Source: Chitinophaga pinensis (GTDB taxonomy: Bacteria > Bacteroidota > Bacteroidia > NS11-12g > UBA9320). Taken from it: DNA of 44,697 bases. The position numbers and the translations under genes were made by a program. The notes beneath the pieces were generated by a model that was not told where the DNA came from, did no database searches, and saw nothing but the letters and a program-made list of their open reading frames with translations. Positions within the stretch are counted from its first letter, which is position 1. Each line of letters opens with the position of its first letter. Positions 17,127 through 25,221 of this stretch are shown piece by piece. The DNA is taken from the NCBI GenBank assembly GCA_945907065.1, contig CAMDSC010000019.1, positions 1-44,697 of the forward strand, given 5' to 3'.

Positions 17127-17595
17127 AGGTTTTAATCCCGATTCAAAAGTTTGGATTTATTCATCCAGCCGATTATTAACTGAGGATGAAACTGTTAATA
17201 TTAATTACCAAATACAGGCATTTACAAAGCAATGGACTTCTCATAATAATGCACTAAAGGCAGCAGGAGCGGTACTTTATAACAGGTTTATTATTTTATC
17301 AGCGGATGATTCGATTGAAAATCCAGGAGGCTGCAGTATTGATAAATCCATTCATTTTATTCAGGATATAGAAACCCGTTATAAATTGAATCTTTTTGAC
17401 AGGCTTACCATTTATTATGCTTCAGGAAACGAAATGAAATCGTTTCACTTTAACGATTTGCAAAACAAAATTGCTTCGGGAGAAATATCAGAAAATACTT
17501 TAATTATGGATACCACCATTACTCAAGTGGGTGCTTTGCAATCAGAATTTGTAAAAGAAGCCGGCCAAAGTTGGTTGGCAAGGTTTATTAAATAA
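17089..17595 (+). CDS. Conserved small cytosolic protein of unknown function
   Basis: This 168-residue soluble protein has no signal peptide or membrane helix. Landmarks are KVWIYSSSRLL, WTSHNNALKA, FIILSADDS and GGCSIDKSIHFIQ. Similar Bacteroidota proteins are often labelled ABC transporter ATPase, but no Walker A, Walker B or ABC signature is present, so I do not use that name. The GGCSID motif with its single Cys suggests a conserved functional site. It overlaps the GT87 gene by 38 bases and ends 10 bases from the convergent purQ. Confidence 0.75.
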   Translation: MLATNTSQADVFKGFNPDSKVWIYSSSRLLTEDETVNINYQIQAFTKQWTSHNNALKAAGAVLYNRFIILSADDSIENPGGCSIDKSIHFIQDIETRYKLNLFDRLTIYYASGNEMKSFHFNDLQNKIASGEISENTLIMDTTITQVGALQSEFVKEAGQSWLARFIK

Positions 17596-17605
17596 AGATA
17601 TTTTT

Positions 17606-18310
17606 TTATACGGCTACGGATTCCTGAGCCATATTAATAATGCTTTCAAAAAGGATTCGTCCATCATTATTAAACAAATTTTCATCGGCACAACGCTCCG
17701 GGTGAGGCATCATTCCAAAAACATTTTTACCAGTGTTACACACACCGGCTATACTATTTAATGAGCCGTTATGGTTGGCATCTTCCACTACATCACCATT
17801 TTCATTGCAGTAGTAAAATAGTACCTGATTATTGTCCAAAATTTGTTTCATGGTAGCATCATCGGCATAATATCTGCCTTCGCCATGGGCTATCGGAATT
17901 TTTAAAACCGCTTCCTTTTTTATATGATGAGTAATAGGTAAATCTGTATTTGCAGGCTTTAAAAATACATTGTTGCAAATAAATTTACGGTTGGTATTTC
18001 GCAATAAGGCTCCGGGCAATAATCCTGCTTCGCAAAGAATTTGAAATCCGTTGCAAATTCCCATTACAAATCCTCCGTTGGCTGCAAATTCACTTATACA
18101 TTGCATAATTGGGCTGTAACGCGCAATAGCTCCGCTTCTTAAATAATCACCATACGAAAATCCGCCGGGTAAAAAGATAAAATCACAATTTTTAAGGTCG
18201 GTGTCTTTGTGCCAAAGTTCAACCACTTCAGCACCTTTCAAGCTTTGTAAAACACTTATTAAATCATGATCGCAATTGGATCCGGGAAATATTACAACTC
18301 CAAATTTCAT
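17606..18310 (-). CDS. purQ: Phosphoribosylformylglycinamidine synthase, glutaminase subunit
   Basis: Class-I glutamine amidotransferase that supplies ammonia to PurL in step four of purine synthesis. The start at 18310 (MKFGVVIFPGSNCDHD) gives 234 residues, normal for a stand-alone PurQ. An upstream in-frame ATG at 18361 adds 17 residues atypical of the family and overlaps the leader palindrome. Catalytic Cys86 is in GICNGFQIL, and the His-Glu pair is in MMPHPER near the end. GGFSYGDYLRSGAIA is also conserved. PurS and PurL are not in the window, so the genes are dispersed. The leader carries a promoter and a palindrome (see 18345-18379). Confidence 0.94.
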   Translation of the reverse strand: MKFGVVIFPGSNCDHDLISVLQSLKGAEVVELWHKDTDLKNCDFIFLPGGFSYGDYLRSGAIARYSPIMQCISEFAANGGFVMGICNGFQILCEAGLLPGALLRNTNRKFICNNVFLKPANTDLPITHHIKKEAVLKIPIAHGEGRYYADDATMKQILDNNQVLFYYCNENGDVVEDANHNGSLNSIAGVCNTGKNVFGMMPHPERCADENLFNNDGRILFESIINMAQESVAV

Positions 18311-18344
18311 GTGATAATTTACTTCTATTTTTAAATTTATGTTA

Positions 18345-18367
18345 AATGAAATGCGTAGCATTTCATT
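18345..18367 (-). promoter_or_regulatory. Perfect 10-bp inverted repeat in purQ leader
   Basis: AATGAAATGC (18345-18354) and GCATTTCATT (18358-18367) are exact inverted copies around GTA. It begins four to five bases past the -7 box, so it spans the transcript start and the first 20 bases of the leader, 35 bases before the start codon. It could be an operator for purine control or a 5' stabilising hairpin. No PurR-type gene is present. Confidence 0.5.
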
Positions 18368-18371
18368 GCTG

Positions 18372-18379
18372 CAAAATTA
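18372..18379 (-). promoter_or_regulatory. Promoter -7 box of purQ
   Basis: The minus strand reads TAATTTTG followed by CAGC, an exact TAnnTTTG match 62 bases before the purQ ATG. Confidence 0.6.
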
Positions 18380-18385
18380 AGTTAA

Positions 18386-18418
18386 AACTTTTCCAAAGTT
18401 TGAAACTTTGGAAAAGTT
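18386..18418 (-). terminator. 15-bp perfect hairpin after AhpD-like gene
   Basis: AACTTTTCCAAAGTT (18386-18400) and AACTTTGGAAAAGTT (18404-18418) pair perfectly around a TGA loop. On the minus strand it lies 29 bases after the stop of the AhpD-like gene and is followed by TTTAACTTAATTTTG, so it probably ends that transcript just before the purQ promoter. Palindromes of this style recur between genes in many Bacteroidota genomes. Confidence 0.6.
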
Positions 18419-18447
18419 AATGAAAAAAGCGACCCTAAAAATTCGGT

Positions 18448-18789
18448 TTACTTTTCCAGCTCCTCCCAATATTCAGCCGCTCGGCGTGTATGGGGTATTA
18501 CTATGGTTCCTCCTACAATATTTGCTACTGCAAAGGTTTCAAAAACCTCAGCTTTCGTTACACCGTTTTCATAGCATTTACCCAAATGGTATTTTATGCA
18601 ATCGTCGCAGCGCAATACCATGCTGGCCACTAAGCCCAAAAGTTCTTTGGTTTTTACCGGCAAAGCCCCTTCAGTATAAGTATTGGTGTCTAAATTAAAA
18701 AGGCGTTTTAACACTAAATTATCACCAGCCATTATGGCTTCGTTGCCTTTGGTGCGGCCTTCGTTGAATTCTTCTACTTGATTTTTCAT
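18448..18789 (-). CDS. Carboxymuconolactone decarboxylase / AhpD-like protein
   Basis: A 113-residue all-helical protein of the CMD/AhpD family. The key segment RCDDCIKYHLGKCYENG carries the CxxC pair and downstream His found in AhpD-type disulfide reductases, followed by EVFETFAVANIVGGTIVIPH. The redox CxxC makes peroxidase-related thiol chemistry more likely than a decarboxylase role. The length fits a single-domain family member. It is 21 bases downstream of the exported amidohydrolase-like gene on the same strand and may be read with it. No peroxiredoxin gene is adjacent. Confidence 0.85.
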   Translation of the reverse strand: MKNQVEEFNEGRTKGNEAIMAGDNLVLKRLFNLDTNTYTEGALPVKTKELLGLVASMVLRCDDCIKYHLGKCYENGVTKAEVFETFAVANIVGGTIVIPHTRRAAEYWEELEK

Positions 18790-18810
18790 AATTTTAAATG
18801 CGATGAGATT

Positions 18811-20088
18811 TTACTCTCCAAAATATTTACTCCTGAATTTTTTATCCAATTGCTTTTGGCTGTTATCTAAATTTATTTCCCGGCCATCAATCCATGCACG
18901 GGTAACTTTAGAGGTTTTCATATCCAAAATATCTCCTTCACTTATAAATAGGGTGGCACTTTTGCCTACTTCCAATGTTCCATAATTTTTATCAATCCCT
19001 AAAATTTCAGCGGCATTTTTGGTAATGGCCATCAGGGCTTGTTCGCGAGTAAGTCCAAAAGCCACGGCCGTTCCGGCTTGAAAAGGTAAATTGCGTTGTT
19101 GCCATGCTCCAACATCGGCTATGCAATACAAAACCCCTGAATCGTGAAGTATTTTTGGAAGTTTGTAGGGTAAATCCACATCATCCTCAGGTAAGGATGG
19201 TAAATTGTGGGTCCGAATTAAAACCAATGCAATTTTATTTTCTCTTAAAAATTTGGGTATTAAAAAACTTTCATCGCCGCCAACTATAATAGGTGTAATG
19301 CCATAACGCTGCATAAACTGCACTGCACTTATCATTTCCCTGGCCCCATCGGTATGAATAAATACTTTCTTTTTAGCTGAAAAAATATCTTTAAAGGCTT
19401 CCAATTTTAAATTGAGAATATCAGGTTTACTGCTACAGTATGTTTTGGCATTGCTAAAAATTTCATCCAACGCCTTTATTTCTTTATCCACCTGCAGTTT
19501 TTCTATATCTCCCGGTTCGGTCCACCAGCCTTTTTGTACATGCATTCTCGGCCAGTTCAGGTGCAAGGCATCATCCGTTTTTATTGCTGCATCTTCCCAA
19601 TTCCATGCATCCAATTGCACAATGGATGAATTACCCGAAATGCTTCCGCCCGTTGGGGTTAATTGGGCTAAAAGAATTCCATTGCTGCGAATAGTAGGGG
19701 TAATTTTTGAATCGGTATTGTAAGCAATTATACTTCGTATATTGGCATTGTTTTCCCCTACTTCATTATAGTCACGGGTAGAACGAATTGCATCAATTTC
19801 ATTAAGTCCAATGTTAGTATTAGGGGCTATTAATCCGGGATAAACGTGTTTTCCTTCGGTATTTATAATTTCATAAACTGTAAAATCCTGGTCTTTAAAA
19901 AATGTGTCTATTCTTTCAATTTGTCCATTTCTTAACATAACATCGGCATATTTAAAAACATATCCATTACCAACATGAACCGTTGCTCCTTTAATTAAAA
20001 GAGGTTTAACGGAAAGCTTGCTTGGGGTTGGCACTTGTGCTTTGGCTATGGTGGAGAATAATAATATTCCAATTAATATTTTTTTCAT
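18811..20088 (-). CDS. Exported amidohydrolase-family protein with lost metal-binding HxH
   Basis: A 425-residue protein with signal peptide (LIGILLFSTIAKAQ) and the composite beta-sandwich/TIM-barrel layout of imidazolonepropionase-like amidohydrolases: LLIKGATVHVGNG, MLRNGQIERI, YPGLIAPNTNIG, IFIHTDGAREM-type block, ALMAITKNAAEILGIDKNYGTLEVGKSATLFI. The canonical metal motif LIDxHxH reads LIAPNTN, with Asn90 and Asn92 in place of both histidines and the Asp gone. Catalysis by the usual binuclear site is therefore unlikely. It lies next to a second, larger amidohydrolase gene on the same strand, whose first half is also degenerate, so it may be a non-catalytic partner of that protein's active half. 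Confidence 0.86.
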   Translation of the reverse strand: MKKILIGILLFSTIAKAQVPTPSKLSVKPLLIKGATVHVGNGYVFKYADVMLRNGQIERIDTFFKDQDFTVYEIINTEGKHVYPGLIAPNTNIGLNEIDAIRSTRDYNEVGENNANIRSIIAYNTDSKITPTIRSNGILLAQLTPTGGSISGNSSIVQLDAWNWEDAAIKTDDALHLNWPRMHVQKGWWTEPGDIEKLQVDKEIKALDEIFSNAKTYCSSKPDILNLKLEAFKDIFSAKKKVFIHTDGAREMISAVQFMQRYGITPIIVGGDESFLIPKFLRENKIALVLIRTHNLPSLPEDDVDLPYKLPKILHDSGVLYCIADVGAWQQRNLPFQAGTAVAFGLTREQALMAITKNAAEILGIDKNYGTLEVGKSATLFISEGDILDMKTSKVTRAWIDGREINLDNSQKQLDKKFRSKYFGE

Positions 20089-20115
20089 TTTAATGAATTT
20101 CTTTTTTCTGTTGTT

Positions 20116-20132
20116 CGACCCCTACGGGGTCG
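20116..20132. repeat. Perfect palindrome CGACCCC-TAC-GGGGTCG
   Basis: Seven-base arms around TAC lie 28 bases upstream of the amidohydrolase-like gene. The arms are G+C-rich against an AT-rich background, and the motif resembles short palindromes dispersed through other Bacteroidota genomes. Only one copy occurs in this window. Confidence 0.5.
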
Positions 20133-20201
20133 TGTATTCTACATTATTTATTTCTACAAACATGTGATGCCTATAACATCCTTTTAATTTCATTTTTTGT
20201 T

Positions 20202-20219
20202 CGTCAGATAAATCTGACG
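20202..20219. repeat. Perfect palindrome CGTCAGAT-AA-ATCTGACG
   Basis: Eight-base arms around AA lie in the same 210-base gap as the GGGGTC palindrome. It looks like another dispersed intergenic element. The gap also has a weak imperfect hairpin (about 20277-20297) directly beyond the stop of the 977-residue gene, probably its terminator. Nothing coding is visible in the gap. Confidence 0.5.
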
Positions 20220-20298
20220 GCAATGGATAGGGTAGTTCATTTTCAAATTTCTACAATCTCTTTGGAAGAACACTCCCCTCTCCTTTTTGGGGTGAGGT

Positions 20299-23232
20299 CT
20301 AATCCTCACAATGATACTCCGCCTCCAAAGTTCTGATCGCCTTTTGGGTATTTTGTCCATCCTTTTTAGCTTTTCTCATCGCTACTATAAGCCGTTGTCT
20401 TTCCTTTGCTATTTCGGCTCTTTTCTTTAAGTCCTCATTTCTGTCAAAATATATTTTTCCTTCTACCCAGGTGGTAACAGGTTTTGAATAATTACTCAAT
20501 GGATTTCCATCCCAAAGCACTAAATCGGCGCCTTTTCCCTCAGCAATACTTCCAACCCTGTTATCAATATGAAGCATTTTTGCAGGATTAATGGTTACCA
20601 TATTCAAGGCATCAATTTCTGAAACATCACTGTATTTTATAGTTTTTGCAGCTTCCTGATTTAGGCGGCGGCCCATTTCAGGGTCATCACTATTTATACC
20701 TGTTAAAACACCTGCCTTATTCATAATTCCGGCATTGTAGGGAATGGCATCTGCAACTTCATATTTATAACCCCACCAATCCGAAAATGTGCTGGCAGCC
20801 ACTCCGTGTTTTTTCATTTTATCAGCCACTTTATAACCTTCCAAAATATGGGTAAATGTATTGACTTTAAATCCAAAAGTATCGGCCACATGCATCAGCA
20901 TATTTATTTCTGACTGCACATAACTATGGCAAGTTATAAATCGCTTACTGTTCAAAATCTCCAGCAATGCCTCTAATTCCAAATCGATTCTATAACCGGG
21001 CGTTTTTTTAAGTTCGCCATAAGCCTTGGCTCTTGAAAAACCATCGTAAAAAACTTGCTCCACACCCATGCGTGTTTGCGGAAAACGAACCGTTTGATAA
21101 TCGCCCCAATTACTTTGTTTCACATTTTCGCCCAAGGCAAATTTTATGAACCGATGGTCTGTTTGAAATTTTAATTTTTCAGGAGCTTCACCGTATTTTA
21201 GTTTTATCAAGGCTGTTTGTCCCCCAATGGCATTGGCTGATCCGTGTAATAAATGGGAGGTGGTAACTCCACCGGCTAATTGCCGGTAAATATTAACGTC
21301 TTTGGCGTTTATTACATCTTCAATCCTTACTTCGCTCGTAATGGATTGGGTGCCTTCATTCACTCCTTTTGAAATAGCAATATGACTGTGTTCATCAATA
21401 ATGCCAGGTGTTAGGTGCATTCCAGTTCCATCAATCTTATAAATATTTCTACCTAAAAAAGTTTTATTGTTATACAGTCTTTGAATTTTACCATTGCTAA
21501 CTATCACTTCAGCATTTTCCATTTTTCCTTGCTTATCACATGTCCAAACCGTACAGTTTGTTATAATAAATTCTTTAATTGAATTTGTATCATATTGCCA
21601 TGGCATCGAAAATTTTGGAACAACAGATTCTATTTTTTTCTTTATCGAATCTTCTTTTACATCAGCTTTCCCTAGGTATTTGGCTAAAATAGTAACACTT
21701 TTGCCAAGCGAATCATTCGAAATTAAGGTTATATCATTTCCCGTTTTATAACTTGTGCCAGAGTATGACTTTCCATTTTTAAGCAGTAATTGATAATTTA
21801 TAAAACCGTTTTTTAAAGCAATTTTTAATTCACCTTTTGATTTGGGTTGCAACTCAGCCTTTGGTTGCCAAGGCTTTCCGGTAATAGTTATCTTATAAAC
21901 CGAATCCTGAAAATTTATGGTGTATTTGCCAGTGTAATCAATGGTTTGCCAGTCAATAATACTATTTTGTTTCCCCAAAACCCAGTTTTCTAAAATGGCT
22001 GTTCCTTCTTTAAAAACATTGCCATCTGTAATAATAAAATTAGCTAATTTTCCAATATCCAGAGTTCCGCATTGCGTTTCTGATTTTAAAAATTTGGCAG
22101 GATTTGTGGTTAAGGCTTTTAATGCATATTCTTCGGGTAATCCATTTTCAATGGCTTTGCGAAGGTTTGGCCAAAACTTATCCCGCTTTTTCATTCCACT
22201 CAACGTCAAAGAAAATTCAATTCCGTTCTTATATAATATAGCAGGGTTGAAAGGAGCCATTTCCCAATGTTTCATTTCTGAAAGACTTATTAATCGAGCA
22301 TCCAGAGGATCTTCCACATCATAGGCATCGGGAAAATTTAGAGGTAGTATCAAAGATGCATTGGAGTTTTTCACCTCCTGAACAAATTGGTAATCATCGC
22401 CGTTTCCTTTGATAATATATTGTATGCCAAATTCATCACCTAATTTATCAACCCTCAAAACATCCTGAACATCTTCCGCTTCAAAAAAATGAGGGAGAAT
22501 GCTTGACAAATTATAAGCTTCCAGCGAAAGATTAACTTCGGTGGGTTTTGCCATTTTATACCATTTGGCATCATACTGAAATTGTCTAAGTAATGCAATG
22601 GCACCCATTAAACTGGAAGGATAATCCTGAGTTGAGTTGCCTTTGTTAAAAGAAAAATAATTTCCGGAATTAAGATTTACAATTTGCTTCTGATCTGAAT
22701 CATCACCCAAAGTGGCAAAAAATCCTGTTCCTCTGGCTATTCCATTTTGCTGATGGCTTGCCACCATTCCAAAGCCAATATCTCTTAAATATTTTGATTC
22801 TTCAGGATTAATACTAAATAGTTGGTTGGCACTAATTTCGGGATGAATCGCTTCGTTCCAATACCAAGCCCCTTTTTTGGAGGATAGAAACTGAGGGCCG
22901 GGATTATTGGTTTTATTTTGAACTTTAGGCACCCCATAATCCGACCAAACATCTATAAAAGACGGATAAATCCATTTGCCTTGCAAATCAATAACCTTTG
23001 CGCCAGCAGGAATTTTTATGCTTGATCCAACCGCCGTTATTTTTCCTTTTTGAATTATTAAAACCGCGTTGACAATTTTTGTTTGCGGATCCTTAACTAA
23101 AGTGCAATTAGTAAAAGCAGTAATCCTTTCATAATTATCAACAGCTCCATTCACCGGTGTTCCGGTCTGGGCAAAAATATTATAACTAAATAATATAAAA
23201 ATTATACAAAATAGGATTCTCTTTATTAGCAT
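20299..23232 (-). CDS. Tandem amidohydrolase: degenerate N-terminal plus intact C-terminal domain
   Basis: A 977-residue exported protein (signal peptide ending SYNIFAQ) with two amidohydrolase units. Unit 1 (about 30-450) has KITAVGSSIKI and ends with ALTTNPAKFLKSETQCGTLDIGK, but its metal motif reads FIDVWSDYG instead of IDxHxH. A linker beta-domain follows (about 450-580). Unit 2 (about 580-940) is intact: PGIIDEHSHI, GGVTTSHLLHGSANAIGGQ, ITCHSYVQSE, FTHILEGYKVA and INSDDPEMGRR supply the ligands, and it ends with MLHIDNRVGSIAEGKGADLVLWDG. It probably hydrolyses a cyclic amide or peptide bond in the periplasm; imidazolonepropionase and dipeptidase relatives are known, but the substrate is unknown. 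It is upstream of the degenerate homologue at 18811-20088. Confidence 0.9.
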   Translation of the reverse strand: MLIKRILFCIIFILFSYNIFAQTGTPVNGAVDNYERITAFTNCTLVKDPQTKIVNAVLIIQKGKITAVGSSIKIPAGAKVIDLQGKWIYPSFIDVWSDYGVPKVQNKTNNPGPQFLSSKKGAWYWNEAIHPEISANQLFSINPEESKYLRDIGFGMVASHQQNGIARGTGFFATLGDDSDQKQIVNLNSGNYFSFNKGNSTQDYPSSLMGAIALLRQFQYDAKWYKMAKPTEVNLSLEAYNLSSILPHFFEAEDVQDVLRVDKLGDEFGIQYIIKGNGDDYQFVQEVKNSNASLILPLNFPDAYDVEDPLDARLISLSEMKHWEMAPFNPAILYKNGIEFSLTLSGMKKRDKFWPNLRKAIENGLPEEYALKALTTNPAKFLKSETQCGTLDIGKLANFIITDGNVFKEGTAILENWVLGKQNSIIDWQTIDYTGKYTINFQDSVYKITITGKPWQPKAELQPKSKGELKIALKNGFINYQLLLKNGKSYSGTSYKTGNDITLISNDSLGKSVTILAKYLGKADVKEDSIKKKIESVVPKFSMPWQYDTNSIKEFIITNCTVWTCDKQGKMENAEVIVSNGKIQRLYNNKTFLGRNIYKIDGTGMHLTPGIIDEHSHIAISKGVNEGTQSITSEVRIEDVINAKDVNIYRQLAGGVTTSHLLHGSANAIGGQTALIKLKYGEAPEKLKFQTDHRFIKFALGENVKQSNWGDYQTVRFPQTRMGVEQVFYDGFSRAKAYGELKKTPGYRIDLELEALLEILNSKRFITCHSYVQSEINMLMHVADTFGFKVNTFTHILEGYKVADKMKKHGVAASTFSDWWGYKYEVADAIPYNAGIMNKAGVLTGINSDDPEMGRRLNQEAAKTIKYSDVSEIDALNMVTINPAKMLHIDNRVGSIAEGKGADLVLWDGNPLSNYSKPVTTWVEGKIYFDRNEDLKKRAEIAKERQRLIVAMRKAKKDGQNTQKAIRTLEAEYHCED

Positions 23233-23377
23233 TTTATAAATTTATATTTGTAATGGAAATTTTTAATAGTGTTGCAAAATAGCTTGTTATGAACAAACTT
23301 AATAATAATCAATATCAAAAATATTTTGGGTTCAATCCAAATGCAGAATTAACCTAAAGAATAACCTTAATATTTGT

Positions 23378-23408
23378 TTTGAACTTTTGTATAAAAATCA
23401 TACTTTTG
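23378..23408 (+). promoter_or_regulatory. Full promoter of the DUF177-rpmF-plsX operon
   Basis: TTTG (23378-23381), a 19-base spacer and TACTTTTG (23401-23408) match the Bacteroidota primary-sigma consensus TTTG-N19-TAnnTTTG exactly, followed by CAGCCC. The start codon is 19 bases beyond the -7 box. Confidence 0.8.
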
Positions 23409-23427
23409 CAGCCCTGTTTAAAAAACT

Positions 23428-23958
23428 GTGGATTCTTTAAAGAACTACGACATTGATTTCGTAAAGCTAAAATTAGGAGAACATAATTTTGATTATAAAA
23501 TTGATGATTCCTTTTTCAGTGTTAAAGAAAACTCACTAATTGAACATGGAAATGTTGACGTTCATTTAATTATTGATAAAAAGGATAGGTTAATGAACTT
23601 GGACTTCACAATTGAAGGAATAGTGAAAACCGAGTGTGATGTATGTTTAGATTCATTTGATTTGCCTGTTAAAAACGCTGAATCAATTATAATAAAAATT
23701 ACAGAAACACCAAAGGAAAGCGATGGTGAAATCATTTATCTTGGCCCAAATGCTATTTCGTTTAATGTGTATGACCACATTTATGAAATAATTTGTACAA
23801 GCATTCCAATGACCAAAGCATGTGAGGATAATGCAGAAAAACCGAAAAAGTGCAACCCCCAAATGTTAAAATTTTTATCAAAAAGTACGGACGAAAATAG
23901 TAATATTGACCCCCCAACTGACCCCAGATGGGATAAATTAAAAAACATAATAGATTAA
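23428..23958 (+). CDS. DUF177 (YceD) family protein, 23S rRNA accumulation factor homologue
   Basis: A 176-residue cytosolic protein beginning at GTG (no ATG fits). The central GIVKTECDVCLDSFDLPV motif with its CxxC is the DUF177 signature; a later CEDNAEKPKKCNP pair could complete a zinc site. The gene lies five bases upstream of rpmF, the standard arrangement. E. coli YceD is linked to 23S rRNA accumulation, and the role here is inferred from that and from context. It is the first gene of an operon with a consensus promoter. Confidence 0.88.
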   Translation: MDSLKNYDIDFVKLKLGEHNFDYKIDDSFFSVKENSLIEHGNVDVHLIIDKKDRLMNLDFTIEGIVKTECDVCLDSFDLPVKNAESIIIKITETPKESDGEIIYLGPNAISFNVYDHIYEIICTSIPMTKACEDNAEKPKKCNPQMLKFLSKSTDENSNIDPPTDPRWDKLKNIID

Positions 23959-23963
23959 AAAAT

Positions 23964-24146
23964 ATGGCACATCCCAAACGAAAAATTTCGAGAACCCGCA
24001 GGGACAAACGTAGAACCCACGACAAATTAGGGTTTAAACAAATATTTACCGATCCTAAATCAGGTGATACTTCATTGTATCATAGAATTAACATGGAAAC
24101 TGGTATATATCGCGGCGTTCAGGTTATTGAAGTAAAAACTTCTTAA
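23964..24146 (+). CDS. rpmF: 50S ribosomal protein L32
   Basis: A 60-residue basic protein, MAHPKRKISRTRRDKRR start, then RTHDKLGF and YHRINMETGIYRG. It is the cysteine-free form of L32, without the two CxxC zinc pairs seen in other bacteria, so it would not need zinc. It follows DUF177 by five bases and precedes plsX by 18. Co-transcription couples ribosome assembly to phospholipid synthesis. Confidence 0.96.
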   Translation: MAHPKRKISRTRRDKRRTHDKLGFKQIFTDPKSGDTSLYHRINMETGIYRGVQVIEVKTS

Positions 24147-24164
24147 AAAAAACACTCTAAAATT

Positions 24165-25109
24165 ATGTCACGTATCCGAATAGGATTAGATGCTATGGGT
24201 GGGGATTATGCCCCAACCGAGGCTATTAAAGGCGCATTTTTGGCTGCTGGTCATCCAGATTTTGCCAACGTGGACATAGTATTAGTTGGTGAAAAAGAAG
24301 TAATTGAAGAATCTCTTACCGCCCAAGGCATATCCCACACTTTTGAAATAATTGATGCGCCTGATACTATTGGTATGAGTGAGCATCCCACTAAGGCCGT
24401 TTCTTCCAAACGAAACTCAAGTATAATGATTGGGTTAAAAATGTTGGCGGAAGGAAAGCTGGATGGATTTGCAAGTGCAGGCAATACCGGGGCCATGATG
24501 GTTGGTTCACTATACACCGTAAGAACTATTGAAGGAATATTAAGGCCTGCTATTTCTACTATTCTTCCACGTCCGTCGGGCAATCATGGAGTAATGTTGG
24601 ATGCTGGTGCTAATGCCGATGTGAAGCCTGATATGTTGGTTCAATTTGCCAATATTGGTTCTATTTATGCCAATTCTATTATGGGTATAGAAAAACCAAG
24701 GGTAGGATTATTAAGCATTGGCGAGGAGAAGGAAAAAGGCAACATATTAACCCAAGCCACTTATCCACTTTTGGAGGATGATAGATATATTAATTTTATT
24801 GGTAATGTGGAAGGTCGTGACTTATTTAGCGATAAAGCCGATGTAGTAGTGTGTGATGGTTTTACCGGAAATATTGTTTTAAAGGCATGTGAAGGCATGT
24901 TCTATAACTTGATGAAACGCGGAGTGAAAGACGATTATCTTTCTCAATTTAATTTTGAAAATTACGGTGGCTCTCCTATTTTGGGTGTAAACAAACCAGT
25001 AATTATTGGACATGGCATATCTAAAGCCAAAACATTTGTTAATATGATAAAACTTACACAAGATGTAATTGTATCAAATCTTATTGACAGCATAAAGGCT
25101 CAGTTGTAG
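24165..25109 (+). CDS. plsX: Phosphate acyltransferase PlsX
   Basis: Peripheral membrane enzyme converting acyl-ACP to acyl-phosphate for phosphatidic-acid synthesis by PlsY. The length of 314 residues is close to normal. Conserved blocks: IGLDAMGGDYAP, SSIMIGLKMLAEGKLDGFASAGNTGAMMVGS, LDAGANADVKPDMLVQFA, VGLLSIGEEKEKGN, NFIGNVEGRDL, CDGFTGNIVLKACEG and GHGISKAK. It sits between rpmF and fabH, the widely conserved order. fabH starts 112 bases later with its own promoter, so it can be expressed separately. Confidence 0.96.
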   Translation: MSRIRIGLDAMGGDYAPTEAIKGAFLAAGHPDFANVDIVLVGEKEVIEESLTAQGISHTFEIIDAPDTIGMSEHPTKAVSSKRNSSIMIGLKMLAEGKLDGFASAGNTGAMMVGSLYTVRTIEGILRPAISTILPRPSGNHGVMLDAGANADVKPDMLVQFANIGSIYANSIMGIEKPRVGLLSIGEEKEKGNILTQATYPLLEDDRYINFIGNVEGRDLFSDKADVVVCDGFTGNIVLKACEGMFYNLMKRGVKDDYLSQFNFENYGGSPILGVNKPVIIGHGISKAKTFVNMIKLTQDVIVSNLIDSIKAQL

Positions 25110-25190
25110 TATACAACTTAGTTTTTTTAACTTTCATTTTCAGTAAATTTTCTTAGGTTTAAAAAGCTGCCATTATTTATTCTAAACAAT

Positions 25191-25198
25191 TATCTTTG
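25191..25198 (+). promoter_or_regulatory. Promoter -7 box of fabH
   Basis: TATCTTTG followed by CCGCC matches TAnnTTTG, 23 bases before the fabH ATG. No convincing TTTG was found at -33. Confidence 0.6.
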
Positions 25199-25221
25199 CC
25201 GCCTTATTTATAAAAACATAA

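Noticed and set aside
17089-17595. ABC transporter ATPase label for the small conserved protein
   Set aside because: No Walker A, Walker B, Q-loop or ABC signature is present in 168 residues.
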